Positions 1 to 5,412 are shown, numbered from the stretch's first letter. The stretch is DNA of 5,412 bases from Anaerotignum sp. (GCA_017442465.1 JAFRZQ010000188.1:1-5412); one strand, 5' to 3'. Numbers and translations: made by a program. Notes: generated from the sequence alone by a model not told the origin.

Positions 1-420
1 CTTTCTTATAACACAGAAAAAAGCATACGGCTGGCTACGTATGCTTCTCGCTGCATTGAAAATGAAATTTTAATGACATTGCGGTACTCTAAGAAATTTC
101 AGAATGATATATCCCTGCATGAACCCATCGGCACAGACAGAGATGGAAATGAAATCGTTATGCTGGATGTGATCAACAGCAATACACCCGACTTTGCAGA
201 TCAGCTGGATCACTCCATCAAATCCCAAAAGATGCTGCAGGCCATAAGGAATAGATTAACAGCAAGGGAACGGACTGTCATCATCCTCCGATATGGTTTA
301 TGGAATCATAATATCCTGACACAACAGGAAATCGCCTCCAGATTGGGGATTTCTCGTTCCTATGTTTCCCGCATCGAAAAAAAAGCCTTAAAAAAACTAA
401 ATGCTGCATTACAGGAATAA
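1..420 (+). CDS. sigK: RNA polymerase sporulation sigma factor, SigK-like, C-terminal part (5' end outside window)
   Basis: The frame is open from base 1 to the TAA at 418-420 and gives 139 residues; the start lies upstream of the window. An internal ATG at 73 sits inside conserved sequence and is not the real start. Visible residues 10-25 (RLATYASRCIENEILM) are the region 2 core-binding/-10 recognition signature shared by SigE and SigK. The next stretch, SLHEPIGTDRDGNEI at 38-52, follows the SigK pattern (SLHDPIG-D-EGNEI) rather than that of SigE. Residues 85-100 are the start of region 4, and 107-133 are the region 4.2 helix-turn-helix (TQQEIASRLGISRSYVSRIEK) that reads the -35 element. In Bacillus SigK directs late mother-cell transcription in sporulation. 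No skin-type interruption is visible in this part. The family is certain; SigK over SigE rests on the region 2-3 linker. Confidence 0.88.
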   Translation, partial: LSYNTEKSIRLATYASRCIENEILMTLRYSKKFQNDISLHEPIGTDRDGNEIVMLDVINSNTPDFADQLDHSIKSQKMLQAIRNRLTARERTVIILRYGLWNHNILTQQEIASRLGISRSYVSRIEKKALKKLNAALQE

Positions 421-435
421 CAGGGCAAAGCCCTG
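421..435. other. Short perfect hairpin directly after sigK stop
   Basis: CAGGGC-AAA-GCCCTG is a perfect 6-bp, GC-rich stem with a 3-base loop, beginning on the first base after the sigK stop codon. It is followed on the plus strand by A-rich, not T-rich, sequence, so it is not a canonical intrinsic terminator for sigK. On the minus strand it is followed by TTATTCC, which is also a poor U-tract. It may stabilise the 3' end of the sigK mRNA or assist termination. Its function is inferred only from position. Confidence 0.4.
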
Positions 436-440
436 CTACA

Positions 441-469
441 TAAATAAAAAAGGTCTGATTTCTCAGACC
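441..469 (-). terminator. Intrinsic terminator of the marR gene
   Basis: Read on the minus strand, a 7-bp stem GGTCTGA / TCAGACC (452-469) with a GAAA tetraloop is followed at once by TTTTTTATTT (451-442). This is a classic rho-independent terminator, 14 bp beyond the marR stop codon. On the plus strand the stem is followed only by CATTT, so termination of sigK from the other side would be weak. A GNRA-type loop adds stability. Confidence 0.85.
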
Positions 470-483
470 CATTTAACACATAA

Positions 484-909
484 TTATTTGAAATGACTGC
501 CATCAGCAATGATGCGCAACGCATTTTTCAGTGCTGCAACTTCCTCTTCCGTAAAACATTTCAGAACTTCTTCATTTACCTCATCAATGATTTTTGTGAT
601 AGGTTCCTGCAAGGCTCTGCCTTTTTCTGTAGGAATCACACGCACTTCTCTTCTGTCTTCCCTGTTGATCACACGGTCGATCAGTCCTTTTTTCTGCATT
701 CTATCCAAAACCCCGGAAATCGTAGAAGTTTCCAGACATAAAATTTCAGAAATCTGTTTCGGTGTCGCAAAATCCCTTTGCCACAGGCAACTTAATACAC
801 CATACTGGGATGGAGTCAGATCATATTCAGAAAGTTTTCCGCTCAAATACTGGAAAACTGTATGCTGTGAAGTTGTCAGTAAATAGTTAATACATTGTGT
901 TAGTTCCAT
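484..909 (-). CDS. MarR-family winged-helix transcriptional regulator
   Basis: The protein has 141 residues, the usual MarR length. Residues 1-30 would form the N-terminal dimerisation helices. The helix-turn-helix is at about 50-75 (PKQISEILCLETSTISGVLDRMQKKG), and the wing is at 80-97 with the family pattern REDRREVRVIPTEKG, where D85 and R87 are the conserved wing residues. Residues 98-137 are the C-terminal dimerisation helices. Such proteins bind palindromic operators as dimers and release DNA on binding a ligand or on cysteine oxidation. Four cysteines (6, 41, 58, 118) are present, but none can be assigned a sensing role from sequence. The ATG at 907-909 has only a weak, distant ribosome site (AGAAAGA, 11 bases away), which suggests modest translation. 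No transporter or enzyme target lies beside it, so its regulon is unknown; autoregulation is likely given the palindrome upstream. Confidence 0.92.
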   Translation of the reverse strand: MELTQCINYLLTTSQHTVFQYLSGKLSEYDLTPSQYGVLSCLWQRDFATPKQISEILCLETSTISGVLDRMQKKGLIDRVINREDRREVRVIPTEKGRALQEPITKIIDEVNEEVLKCFTEEEVAALKNALRIIADGSHFK

Positions 910-936
910 ATTATTACCATTCTTTCTAAAAATTCT

Positions 937-970
937 CTTATAGGATAGACCTTTTTCTTAAGAAAATCAA
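937..970 (-). promoter_or_regulatory. Putative marR promoter with palindromic operator
   Basis: On the minus strand, TTGATT (970-965) and TATCCT (947-942) are separated by exactly 17 bases, a reasonable SigA-type promoter 33 bp before the marR start. The spacer and the end of the -35 box contain a perfect 14-bp palindrome, TTTTCTTAAGAAAA (953-966). MarR-family dimers typically bind imperfect or perfect palindromes overlapping their own promoters, so this is the best operator candidate. A shifted -10, TATAAG (942-937), would give too long a spacer. The same region can form a bulged hairpin in RNA (ACCTT pairing with AAGGT outside the palindrome), but no U-tract follows, so it is not a good terminator for the upstream operon. 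Confidence 0.55.
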
Positions 971-973
971 GGT

Positions 974-2224
974 TTATTTCATATCTGCAGGAATTTTACG
1001 CAGCATATCATATTTCTGAACAGGTTTGCTGAATTTCATTTTCAGGATCTCCTGTGGATGAGGTGCAGACTCAACAGATTCGCCATCTGCATTGATCAGT
1101 TCTGTTACGATCATGGAATAGGAATCACCTTTCGCAGGCATCACTTCGATTTCTTCTCCTACAGAGAATTTATTTCTCTGTTCTACCACCGCATAGCCTG
1201 TTTCAGGATCCCAGTCCTCCTGTACCATACCAATGAAATCATATTCACGGATGTAGGAGTTATTTGTATACACCTGCTGGTTGCCGTCTGGTTTGCCATA
1301 ATAGAAGGCTGTTGTGTACTCTCTGTGGCTGGCTTTGGATACTTCCGCCAGGTAATAAGGGATCCTTTCCTTATACAGTTCAGGATCTTTATAGTAGTCG
1401 TCAATGGCCTGTCTGTATGCCTTTACGACCGTACCTACATAGAAAGGTGTCTTGATTCTGCCTTCAATCTTCAGGCTGTAGATACCGGCCTCTTCAATAT
1501 CAGGCAGATGTTCGATCATACAAAGGTCTTTAGAGTTATAGATATATGTGCCTCTTTCGTTTTCTTCGATGGGCATATATTCACCGGGTCTGTTTTCTTC
1601 CACCAGATAATATTTCCATCTGCATGGGTGCGCACATTCGCCTTTGTTAGAATCTCTGCCTGTCATGTAGTTACTCAAGAGACATCTGCCGGAATAGGAA
1701 ATGCACATCGCACCGTGTACGAATGCTTCGATCTCCATATCTTCGGGAATATTCTCACGTACTTCTCTGATTTCCTGCATGGAAAGCTCGCGGGCAACCA
1801 CAACACGCTGTGCGCCCAGTTTATACCACATCTGGGCAGATTTATAGTTTGTATTGTTCGCCTGTGTAGAAACATGGATCTCCATATTGGGAACGGCTTC
1901 TTTCGCAACAGAAAATACACCCAGATCAGAAATAATCAGTGCATCTACACCAATAGATTCCACAGCTTTGAAATATTCTGCCATGCCTTCGAAATCCATA
2001 TTATGAGCGAAAATATTCGCTGTTACATATACCTTTACACCATGTTCATGGGCAAATCTTACCCCTTCAGCCATAGTGTCGATATCAAAGTTTTTCGCTT
2101 TGGCACGAAGACCATAGGCTTCGCCGCCGATATATACTGCATCCGCGCCGTACAGAACAGCGATCTTCAGTTTTTCCAGATCGCCTGCAGGTGCCAGCAG
2201 TTCCAGTTTCTTTTTATTCTGCAT
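974..2224 (-). CDS. trhP: U32-family protein, probable tRNA 5-hydroxyuridine (ho5U34) synthesis factor
   Basis: The protein has 416 residues. The N-terminal U32 domain begins KLELLAPAGDLEKLKIAVLYGADAVYIGG (6-34). The U32 signature is at 166-184 (E166-x-F168-x-H-G-A-M-C174 ... S-G-R-C181). Cysteines 174, 181, 197 and 235 match the spacing of the [4Fe-4S] ligands of related U32 proteins such as UbiU; C201 is an extra one. SLKIEGR (250-256) is also typical, and residues from about 325 form the U32 C-terminal domain. Although often named 'peptidase' or collagenase, members next to trmR (B. subtilis YrrN/YrrO, E. coli YegQ) are known as TrhP, which supports prephenate-dependent hydroxylation of wobble U34. 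The length and intact C-terminal domain resemble YrrO more than the shorter YrrN. The start at 2224 has AAGGAG six bases upstream; the frame stays open to 2434, but that extension runs inside trmR. Confidence 0.88.
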   Translation of the reverse strand: MQNKKKLELLAPAGDLEKLKIAVLYGADAVYIGGEAYGLRAKAKNFDIDTMAEGVRFAHEHGVKVYVTANIFAHNMDFEGMAEYFKAVESIGVDALIISDLGVFSVAKEAVPNMEIHVSTQANNTNYKSAQMWYKLGAQRVVVARELSMQEIREVRENIPEDMEIEAFVHGAMCISYSGRCLLSNYMTGRDSNKGECAHPCRWKYYLVEENRPGEYMPIEENERGTYIYNSKDLCMIEHLPDIEEAGIYSLKIEGRIKTPFYVGTVVKAYRQAIDDYYKDPELYKERIPYYLAEVSKASHREYTTAFYYGKPDGNQQVYTNNSYIREYDFIGMVQEDWDPETGYAVVEQRNKFSVGEEIEVMPAKGDSYSMIVTELINADGESVESAPHPQEILKMKFSKPVQKYDMLRKIPADMK

Positions 2225-2909
2225 CGTCTTCTCCTTCTTCGAATTCTTTGAATTCAACTTCTTTCTTTTTATAGCACAGGGCAACACCATCGCCGATAGG
2301 TACAATGGATGTTTCCAGTGCTTCATGGTGGGAAATATCCCACAGGAAATTTCTAAGTCTTTTATGGATGGTTCTCTGTCTTCTGGGCACACTGAAGCGA
2401 GTCTGTGCAATGGTACCACCCTGCAGAACGTCATCCACGATCAGCAAACCGCCTACACGCAAAAGACGCAGGCAGTGAGGCAGGAACGCCTGATACTGAC
2501 CCTTTGCCGCATCCATAAAAATCACATCGTAGGGGCCTTCCAGAGTAGGGAGGATGTTTGCCGCATCCCCTTCCAGAATTTTGATCTTATCTTCCAGACC
2601 CATGCGTTTGATATTTACACGAGCATCCTTTAACATCACTTCAAAACGGTCGATGGTAGTTACTGTACCGTCTTCAGGCAGGAACTGACACATCATTCCG
2701 GCAGAAAAGGCAACAGCTGTACCAATTTCCAGAATATGTTTGGGTTTCTGCATGGTCAAAAGCACACTGATAAAGCGCGCCACTTCAGGAGGCACGATGG
2801 GCACATCTGCCGCCATGGCTTCTCTCTGGATCTCCCCAAGAACACCGTCAAACAAAGGCTGTACCGTACGCAGATAAGCGTTCATGGTATCATCAGTTAC
2901 ATAATTCAT
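2214..2909 (-). CDS. trmR: tRNA 5-hydroxyuridine O-methyltransferase (TrmR/YrrM, class I SAM-dependent, O-methyltransferase family 3)
   Basis: The protein has 231 residues, close to the family's usual 215-225 plus a short acidic tail (217-231). It transfers a methyl group from SAM to ho5U34 of tRNA, giving mo5U, which broadens wobble decoding. Motif I is ILEIGTAVAFSA (59-70), with E61 at the end of strand 1; the usual glycine of GTAxG is A67 here. D87 ends strand 2, and GDA (114-116) is the adenine-binding region. D133 in FMDAAKGQY and D159/D160 in IVDDVL are the metal-site positions, where B. subtilis YrrM has Asp-Asn at the second pair. N187 follows in the RTIHKRLRNF segment. The name depends strongly on context: mltG is 18 bp upstream and the U32 gene overlaps by 11 bp, as in B. 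subtilis yrrL-yrrM-yrrN/O. The start has AGGAG eight bases upstream. By sequence alone it could be called a generic catechol-type O-methyltransferase. Confidence 0.9.
   Translation of the reverse strand: MNYVTDDTMNAYLRTVQPLFDGVLGEIQREAMAADVPIVPPEVARFISVLLTMQKPKHILEIGTAVAFSAGMMCQFLPEDGTVTTIDRFEVMLKDARVNIKRMGLEDKIKILEGDAANILPTLEGPYDVIFMDAAKGQYQAFLPHCLRLLRVGGLLIVDDVLQGGTIAQTRFSVPRRQRTIHKRLRNFLWDISHHEALETSIVPIGDGVALCYKKKEVEFKEFEEGEDDAE
2231..2236 (-). promoter_or_regulatory. Ribosome binding site of the U32 gene, inside trmR
   Basis: AAGGAG lies six bases before the ATG at 2224 and is embedded in the codons for the acidic tail of TrmR (Glu-Glu-Gly-Glu). It fixes the start of the U32 protein and, with the 11-bp overlap, suggests that its translation is coupled to that of TrmR. 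Confidence 0.8.
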
Positions 2910-2927
2910 TTCATTCTCTCCTATTTT

Positions 2928-4256
2928 TTACTGTGCGCTGGCATTGTATGCCGCCTTCGCATTCAGGAATTCATCATAAGTTTCGCAGTATACATGGTTA
3001 TCTCTTCCAACCGCCTCAACGACATAATACAGATATTTATGTTCTTCCGGATAAAGAGCCGCCTTAAAGGATGCCTCACCGGGGTTGGAAATAGGGCCAA
3101 GAGGCAGCCCATAGTTTTTGCGGGTGTTGTAAGGGGAATCGATATTCAGGTCTTCCTGTGTCAGTTCACCGGCTGTTTTACCCACTGCATACAGAACCGT
3201 CGCATCAATACCCAATGTCATTTCTGTTTTGATACGGTTATACATAACACCTGCGGCTCTTGCTCTTTCTTCCGGCAGCTTGATTTCCTTTTCCACCATG
3301 GACGCCAGTGTTACGATCTCATCCAATGTATGACCGCTGGCCTTCACTGCATCCTGGTATTCCTGTGTATACATCTGCTCGAAACGCTTCAGCATGGCAT
3401 CCACCACATCATGGGCTGTCGCATCTCCTGTAAAGAAATATGTATCCGGGAAGAGATACCCTTCCAATCTATATTCCCTGTCAGGAAGATCCTTCAGAAA
3501 CTCATATGCAAATGTACCGTTGTTCACTTCGCTGATAAATTCATCAGCGGTGCAGATGCCTTCTTCTTCTACCCTTGCAGCGATCTGTTTTACCGTATAC
3601 CCTTCGGGGATCATCAGTTTCAGATCCTGCGCCACCTTACCGCTCTGCAGCAGCTCCATGATCTGACGTTTTGTCATCCCTGTATCTACGTTATAAGTAC
3701 CTTGTTTATAAGTACCATCAAAGCCTTCCAGCTTACTTGTCAGCTTAAAACCAAACACACTGCCGATCAGATCGTTTTCCTTCAGAATATTTGCAATCGT
3801 TTCTGTACCTGCCCCATCAGGAATGGTAACAGAAACCGTTGTTCCGCTCAGATTCAGTTCTTCTTCTGCCGGATTCATCAGACGGTTCATAGCAAAGAAC
3901 ATGCCCCCGCCAACGATCAGCGCGATCGCGATTACGATCAAAGCCTTTGCAAAACCTGTCAGATGACGTTTTTTGCGGCGTTTCTGCGGGCGTTTTCCTC
4001 CCTTGCGGGGTCTATTTTCCCTCATGGGTCTTTCTTCTCTTACAGGCATTTCCTGCTCCTGAGAAAAACGATCCGTGTGTTTGGGTTCTTCCTGGGCTTC
4101 ATTCAGAAACTTGTCCCAATTACCGGGATTTACATCTTCTTCTCTATCGCGGATACGTGCCTGCTCCTGGCCAAAAGAAACCTGACGTCTTTCTTCTCTT
4201 CTGGGATATCTTGATTTATTTTCGGTATATTGTTCTCTATCGAATCTATCATCCAT
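2928..4256 (-). CDS. mltG: Endolytic murein transglycosylase MltG (YceG-like, YrrL homologue)
   Basis: The protein has 442 residues from the preferred start. Residues 1-99 are a hydrophilic, highly charged cytoplasmic tail that ends in a basic run (RPRKGGKRPQKRRKKR). Residues 101-124 form one membrane helix, and the rest is extracytoplasmic. A LysM-like subdomain spans about 140-210 (VTIPDGAGTETIANILKENDLI, then YKQGTYNV). The YceG catalytic part holds IPEGYTVKQIA (216-226), YRLEGYLFPDTYFF (262-275), LASMVEKE (318-325) with the catalytic glutamate at E322, and YNTRKNYGLPLGPISNPG (376-393), all family hallmarks. MltG cleaves nascent glycan strands at the membrane and so sets their length, working beside the elongation synthases. 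It is the first gene of the operon. An in-frame ATG at 4277 would add seven residues but lacks a ribosome site and lies only about five bases after the predicted transcription start. Confidence 0.95.
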   Translation of the reverse strand: MDDRFDREQYTENKSRYPRREERRQVSFGQEQARIRDREEDVNPGNWDKFLNEAQEEPKHTDRFSQEQEMPVREERPMRENRPRKGGKRPQKRRKKRHLTGFAKALIVIAIALIVGGGMFFAMNRLMNPAEEELNLSGTTVSVTIPDGAGTETIANILKENDLIGSVFGFKLTSKLEGFDGTYKQGTYNVDTGMTKRQIMELLQSGKVAQDLKLMIPEGYTVKQIAARVEEEGICTADEFISEVNNGTFAYEFLKDLPDREYRLEGYLFPDTYFFTGDATAHDVVDAMLKRFEQMYTQEYQDAVKASGHTLDEIVTLASMVEKEIKLPEERARAAGVMYNRIKTEMTLGIDATVLYAVGKTAGELTQEDLNIDSPYNTRKNYGLPLGPISNPGEASFKAALYPEEHKYLYYVVEAVGRDNHVYCETYDEFLNAKAAYNASAQ

Positions 4257-4264
4257 AAACGATG

Positions 4265-4271
4265 CTCCTTT
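4265..4271 (-). promoter_or_regulatory. Ribosome binding site that decides the mltG start
   Basis: AAAGGAG is placed eight bases before the ATG at 4256. The alternative ATG at 4277 lies upstream of this site and has nothing like a Shine-Dalgarno sequence, so the shorter protein is preferred. Confidence 0.8.
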
Positions 4272-4288
4272 CTTCATTACAACATATT

Positions 4289-4317
4289 ATTATACAATTT
4301 TCTTCTGATTCCTACAA
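4289..4317 (-). promoter_or_regulatory. Predicted SigA promoter of the mltG-trmR-trhP operon
   Basis: On the minus strand, TTGTAG (4317-4312) and a consensus TATAAT (4294-4289) are 17 bases apart. Transcription would begin near 4282 and give a leader of about 25 bases before the ATG at 4256. It is the only good promoter seen ahead of the three genes, whose spacing leaves little room for internal ones. Confidence 0.75.
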
Positions 4318-4322
4318 CCTAA

Positions 4323-4344
4323 TCATCTAAAGTTTTCATCTAAA
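4323..4344. repeat. Tandem 9-bp direct repeat upstream of the mltG promoter
   Basis: TCATCTAAA occurs at 4323-4331 and again at 4336-4344 with a 4-base gap (period 13); on the minus strand it reads TTTAGATGA. The pair begins 5 bp beyond the mltG -35 box and lies between the two divergent promoters, a position suited to an activator or response-regulator site. Function is inferred from position only, and chance in AT-rich sequence is possible. Confidence 0.5.
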
Positions 4345-4367
4345 ATCCTATATTCTTGTTCAGATTA

Positions 4368-4396
4368 TTGCGATATTTCCGCAAATTGTTTATAAT
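4368..4396 (+). promoter_or_regulatory. Predicted SigA promoter of folC
   Basis: TTGCGA (4368-4373) and consensus TATAAT (4391-4396) are separated by 17 bases, pointing away from the mltG promoter. Transcription would start near 4403, about 29 bases ahead of the folC ATG. The -35 box is the left arm of a small inverted repeat, TTGCG-N7-CGCAA (4368-4384). Confidence 0.75.
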
Positions 4397-4431
4397 AAAA
4401 TTGAATTTTCATGATGATTAGGAGAAAAAGC

Positions 4432-5412
4432 ATGAATTATAGCGAGTGTATCCAATATTTAGAAAAAGAAGTCGGCTTTGGTTCTGTTCCCGGGTTGGAA
4501 CGTATTCAGGCCTTGTGTGATAAATTAGGAAATCCCGAACAGAAGCTTTCCGTAATCCATGTGGCAGGTACAAACGGAAAAGGCTCTGCTGTTGCTATGC
4601 TTTCTTCTATCCTGCAGGCTGCAGGCTACCGGGTGGGCACTTATACTTCTCCTCATCTGGAACGTTATAATGAACGATTTCTCATTAACGGAGAAGAAAT
4701 CTCCGATGCAGGTTTTGCAATGGAAATCACCCTGATGAAAGAAATCTGCAGCGAACTGGCCGCAGAAGGAAAGGCAGTACCAACTCTTTTTGAAATCGTC
4801 ACAGGGGCAGCCTTTCACTATTTCGCTGAACAGAAGGTAGATATCCTGATCCTGGAAGTAGGTCTTGGCGGTAAATATGATGCTACAAATATCATTCCTT
4901 CCCCGCTGCTTTCTCTGATCATGTCTATCAGTATTGACCATACTGATTTTCTGGGCAGTACTATTGAAGAAATTGCTGCTGAAAAAGCCGGTATCATCAA
5001 GAAAAATTGTCCTGCAGTGTTGTATTCTCAGGACAAAATAGTATATAATATTATGTGGACTAAAGCACAGGAGCTAAATGCCCCTCTTTCTTGTCCGAAG
5101 AATGCAGAAGTACATATTTCTTCTCAGGATATGGGAGGAACTGTTTTTTCTGTAAAAACGAAAAAATTCAGTTATGATGATCTATATTTACCGTTGCTTG
5201 GTTCTTATCAGATCAAAAATTGCATCACCGTGCTGGAAGCCTGCACTGTATTACAGAAACAGGGACTTTCTATCTCGGAAGAAACAATCAGAACAGGCCT
5301 GAAAAATGCCCGCTGGGCCGGCAGAATGGAAATCTGCGGCAAAGATCCTATCGTTCTTCTGGATGGTGCCCATAATGCAGATGGTATATTCCAGCTGGCA
5401 GATTCCATCAGA
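4432..5412 (+). CDS. folC: Bifunctional folylpolyglutamate synthase / dihydrofolate synthase FolC, N-terminal 327 residues (3' end outside window)
   Basis: The frame opens with an ATG preceded by TTAGGAG (GGAG seven bases away) and stays open to the last base of the window, so the C-terminus, probably about 100 residues of a usual 420-440, is missing. FolC is a cytoplasmic Mur-ligase-family enzyme that joins glutamate to dihydropteroate and adds further glutamates to tetrahydrofolate, using ATP. Visible motifs: the P-loop HVAGTNGKGS (43-52); the folate-binding stretch YTSPHLERYNERF (71-83); LFEIVTGAAFHYF (119-131); LEVGLGGKYDATN (141-153); ISIDHTDFLG (166-175); EKAGIIK (184-190), in which K185 is the conserved, usually carboxylated lysine; LGSYQIKN (256-263); WAGRMEI (295-301); and DGAHN (311-315), which opens the C-terminal domain. 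The usual GGRLDATN is GGKYDATN here. It is divergently transcribed from the mltG operon, and no folate neighbour is in view. Confidence 0.95.
   Translation, partial: MNYSECIQYLEKEVGFGSVPGLERIQALCDKLGNPEQKLSVIHVAGTNGKGSAVAMLSSILQAAGYRVGTYTSPHLERYNERFLINGEEISDAGFAMEITLMKEICSELAAEGKAVPTLFEIVTGAAFHYFAEQKVDILILEVGLGGKYDATNIIPSPLLSLIMSISIDHTDFLGSTIEEIAAEKAGIIKKNCPAVLYSQDKIVYNIMWTKAQELNAPLSCPKNAEVHISSQDMGGTVFSVKTKKFSYDDLYLPLLGSYQIKNCITVLEACTVLQKQGLSISEETIRTGLKNARWAGRMEICGKDPIVLLDGAHNADGIFQLADSIR

Noticed and set aside
493..886. Plus-strand open frames opposite marR
   Set aside because: They are antisense shadows of a complete MarR gene, are Ser/Phe/Cys-rich, and have no ribosome site or known domain.
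948..973. Palindrome region as an intrinsic terminator for the mltG operon
   Set aside because: The stem is AT-rich with a bulge and no U-run follows on the minus strand; a promoter/operator reading fits better.
1058..2251. A 397-codon plus-strand open frame opposite the U32 gene
   Set aside because: It lies antisense to a protein with clear U32 motifs, is rich in His, Phe, Cys and Ile as expected of a reversed coding frame, and shows no recognisable domain.
2225..2434. N-terminal extension of the U32 protein by 70 residues
   Set aside because: It overlaps trmR coding sequence. The ATG at 2224 has an ideal ribosome site, and the protein then begins with the family's usual KLELLAPAG segment.
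2736..4214. A 492-codon plus-strand open frame opposite mltG and trmR
   Set aside because: It is a codon-bias shadow: it spans two convincingly identified minus-strand genes and the gap between them, has an odd Cys/His/Phe-rich composition, and matches nothing I recognise.
4257..4277. Upstream ATG giving MltG seven more residues
   Set aside because: It has no ribosome site and lies almost at the predicted transcription start; the ATG at 4256 has AAAGGAG at the right distance.
4257..4431. Riboswitch or T-box in the divergent intergenic region
   Set aside because: The predicted leaders are only about 25-30 bases long, too short for such elements, and no T-box or known aptamer motif is visible.
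4525..5000. Minus-strand open frames of 138 and 60 codons in the right part of the window
   Set aside because: They are antisense to folC, whose motifs are intact through the whole stretch, and show no domain of their own.

Overview
The window looks like chromosomal core sequence from a spore-forming, low-to-moderate GC member of the Bacillota, class Clostridia; a Lachnospiraceae-like organism is plausible. The evidence is a sporulation sigma factor of the SigK type, AGGAG-type Shine-Dalgarno sites, TTGnnn-17-TATAAT promoters and the mltG-trmR-U32 order known from Bacillus subtilis (yrrL-yrrM-yrrN/yrrO). The genus cannot be fixed from this sequence alone. No mobile element, CRISPR array, tRNA or rRNA is visible.

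Layout from left to right. (1) Bases 1-420, plus strand: the C-terminal part of a SigK-like sigma factor, cut by the window edge. (2) Bases 421-483: a convergent intergenic gap with two hairpins, one of them a good intrinsic terminator for the minus-strand gene to its right. (3) Bases 484-909, minus: a MarR-family repressor preceded by a 64-bp gap that holds a promoter with a perfect palindrome in its spacer. (4) Bases 974-4256, minus: a compact operon transcribed mltG, then trmR, then trhP (U32 family). The mltG-trmR gap is 18 bp, and trmR and the U32 gene overlap by 11 bp. (5) Bases 4257-4431: a divergent intergenic region with one recognisable promoter facing each way and several short repeats. 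(6) Bases 4432-5412, plus: the first 327 codons of folC, which runs off the right edge.

The operon joins a cell-wall enzyme (MltG, the transglycosylase that ends nascent glycan strands) with two genes assigned, by family knowledge, to successive steps of wobble-uridine modification in tRNA: a U32 protein for 5-hydroxyuridine formation and TrmR for its O-methylation to 5-methoxyuridine. The MarR gene follows the operon on the same strand with no clear U-tailed terminator between them, so read-through is possible although it appears to have its own promoter. folC is transcribed away from the operon.

The window is mostly ordinary housekeeping sequence. The points most worth a second look are the palindrome in the marR promoter, the repeats in the mltG/folC divergent region, an unusual residue in the SAM-binding loop of TrmR, and the long charged N-terminal tail of MltG. 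I found no convincing sign of a wholly new system.
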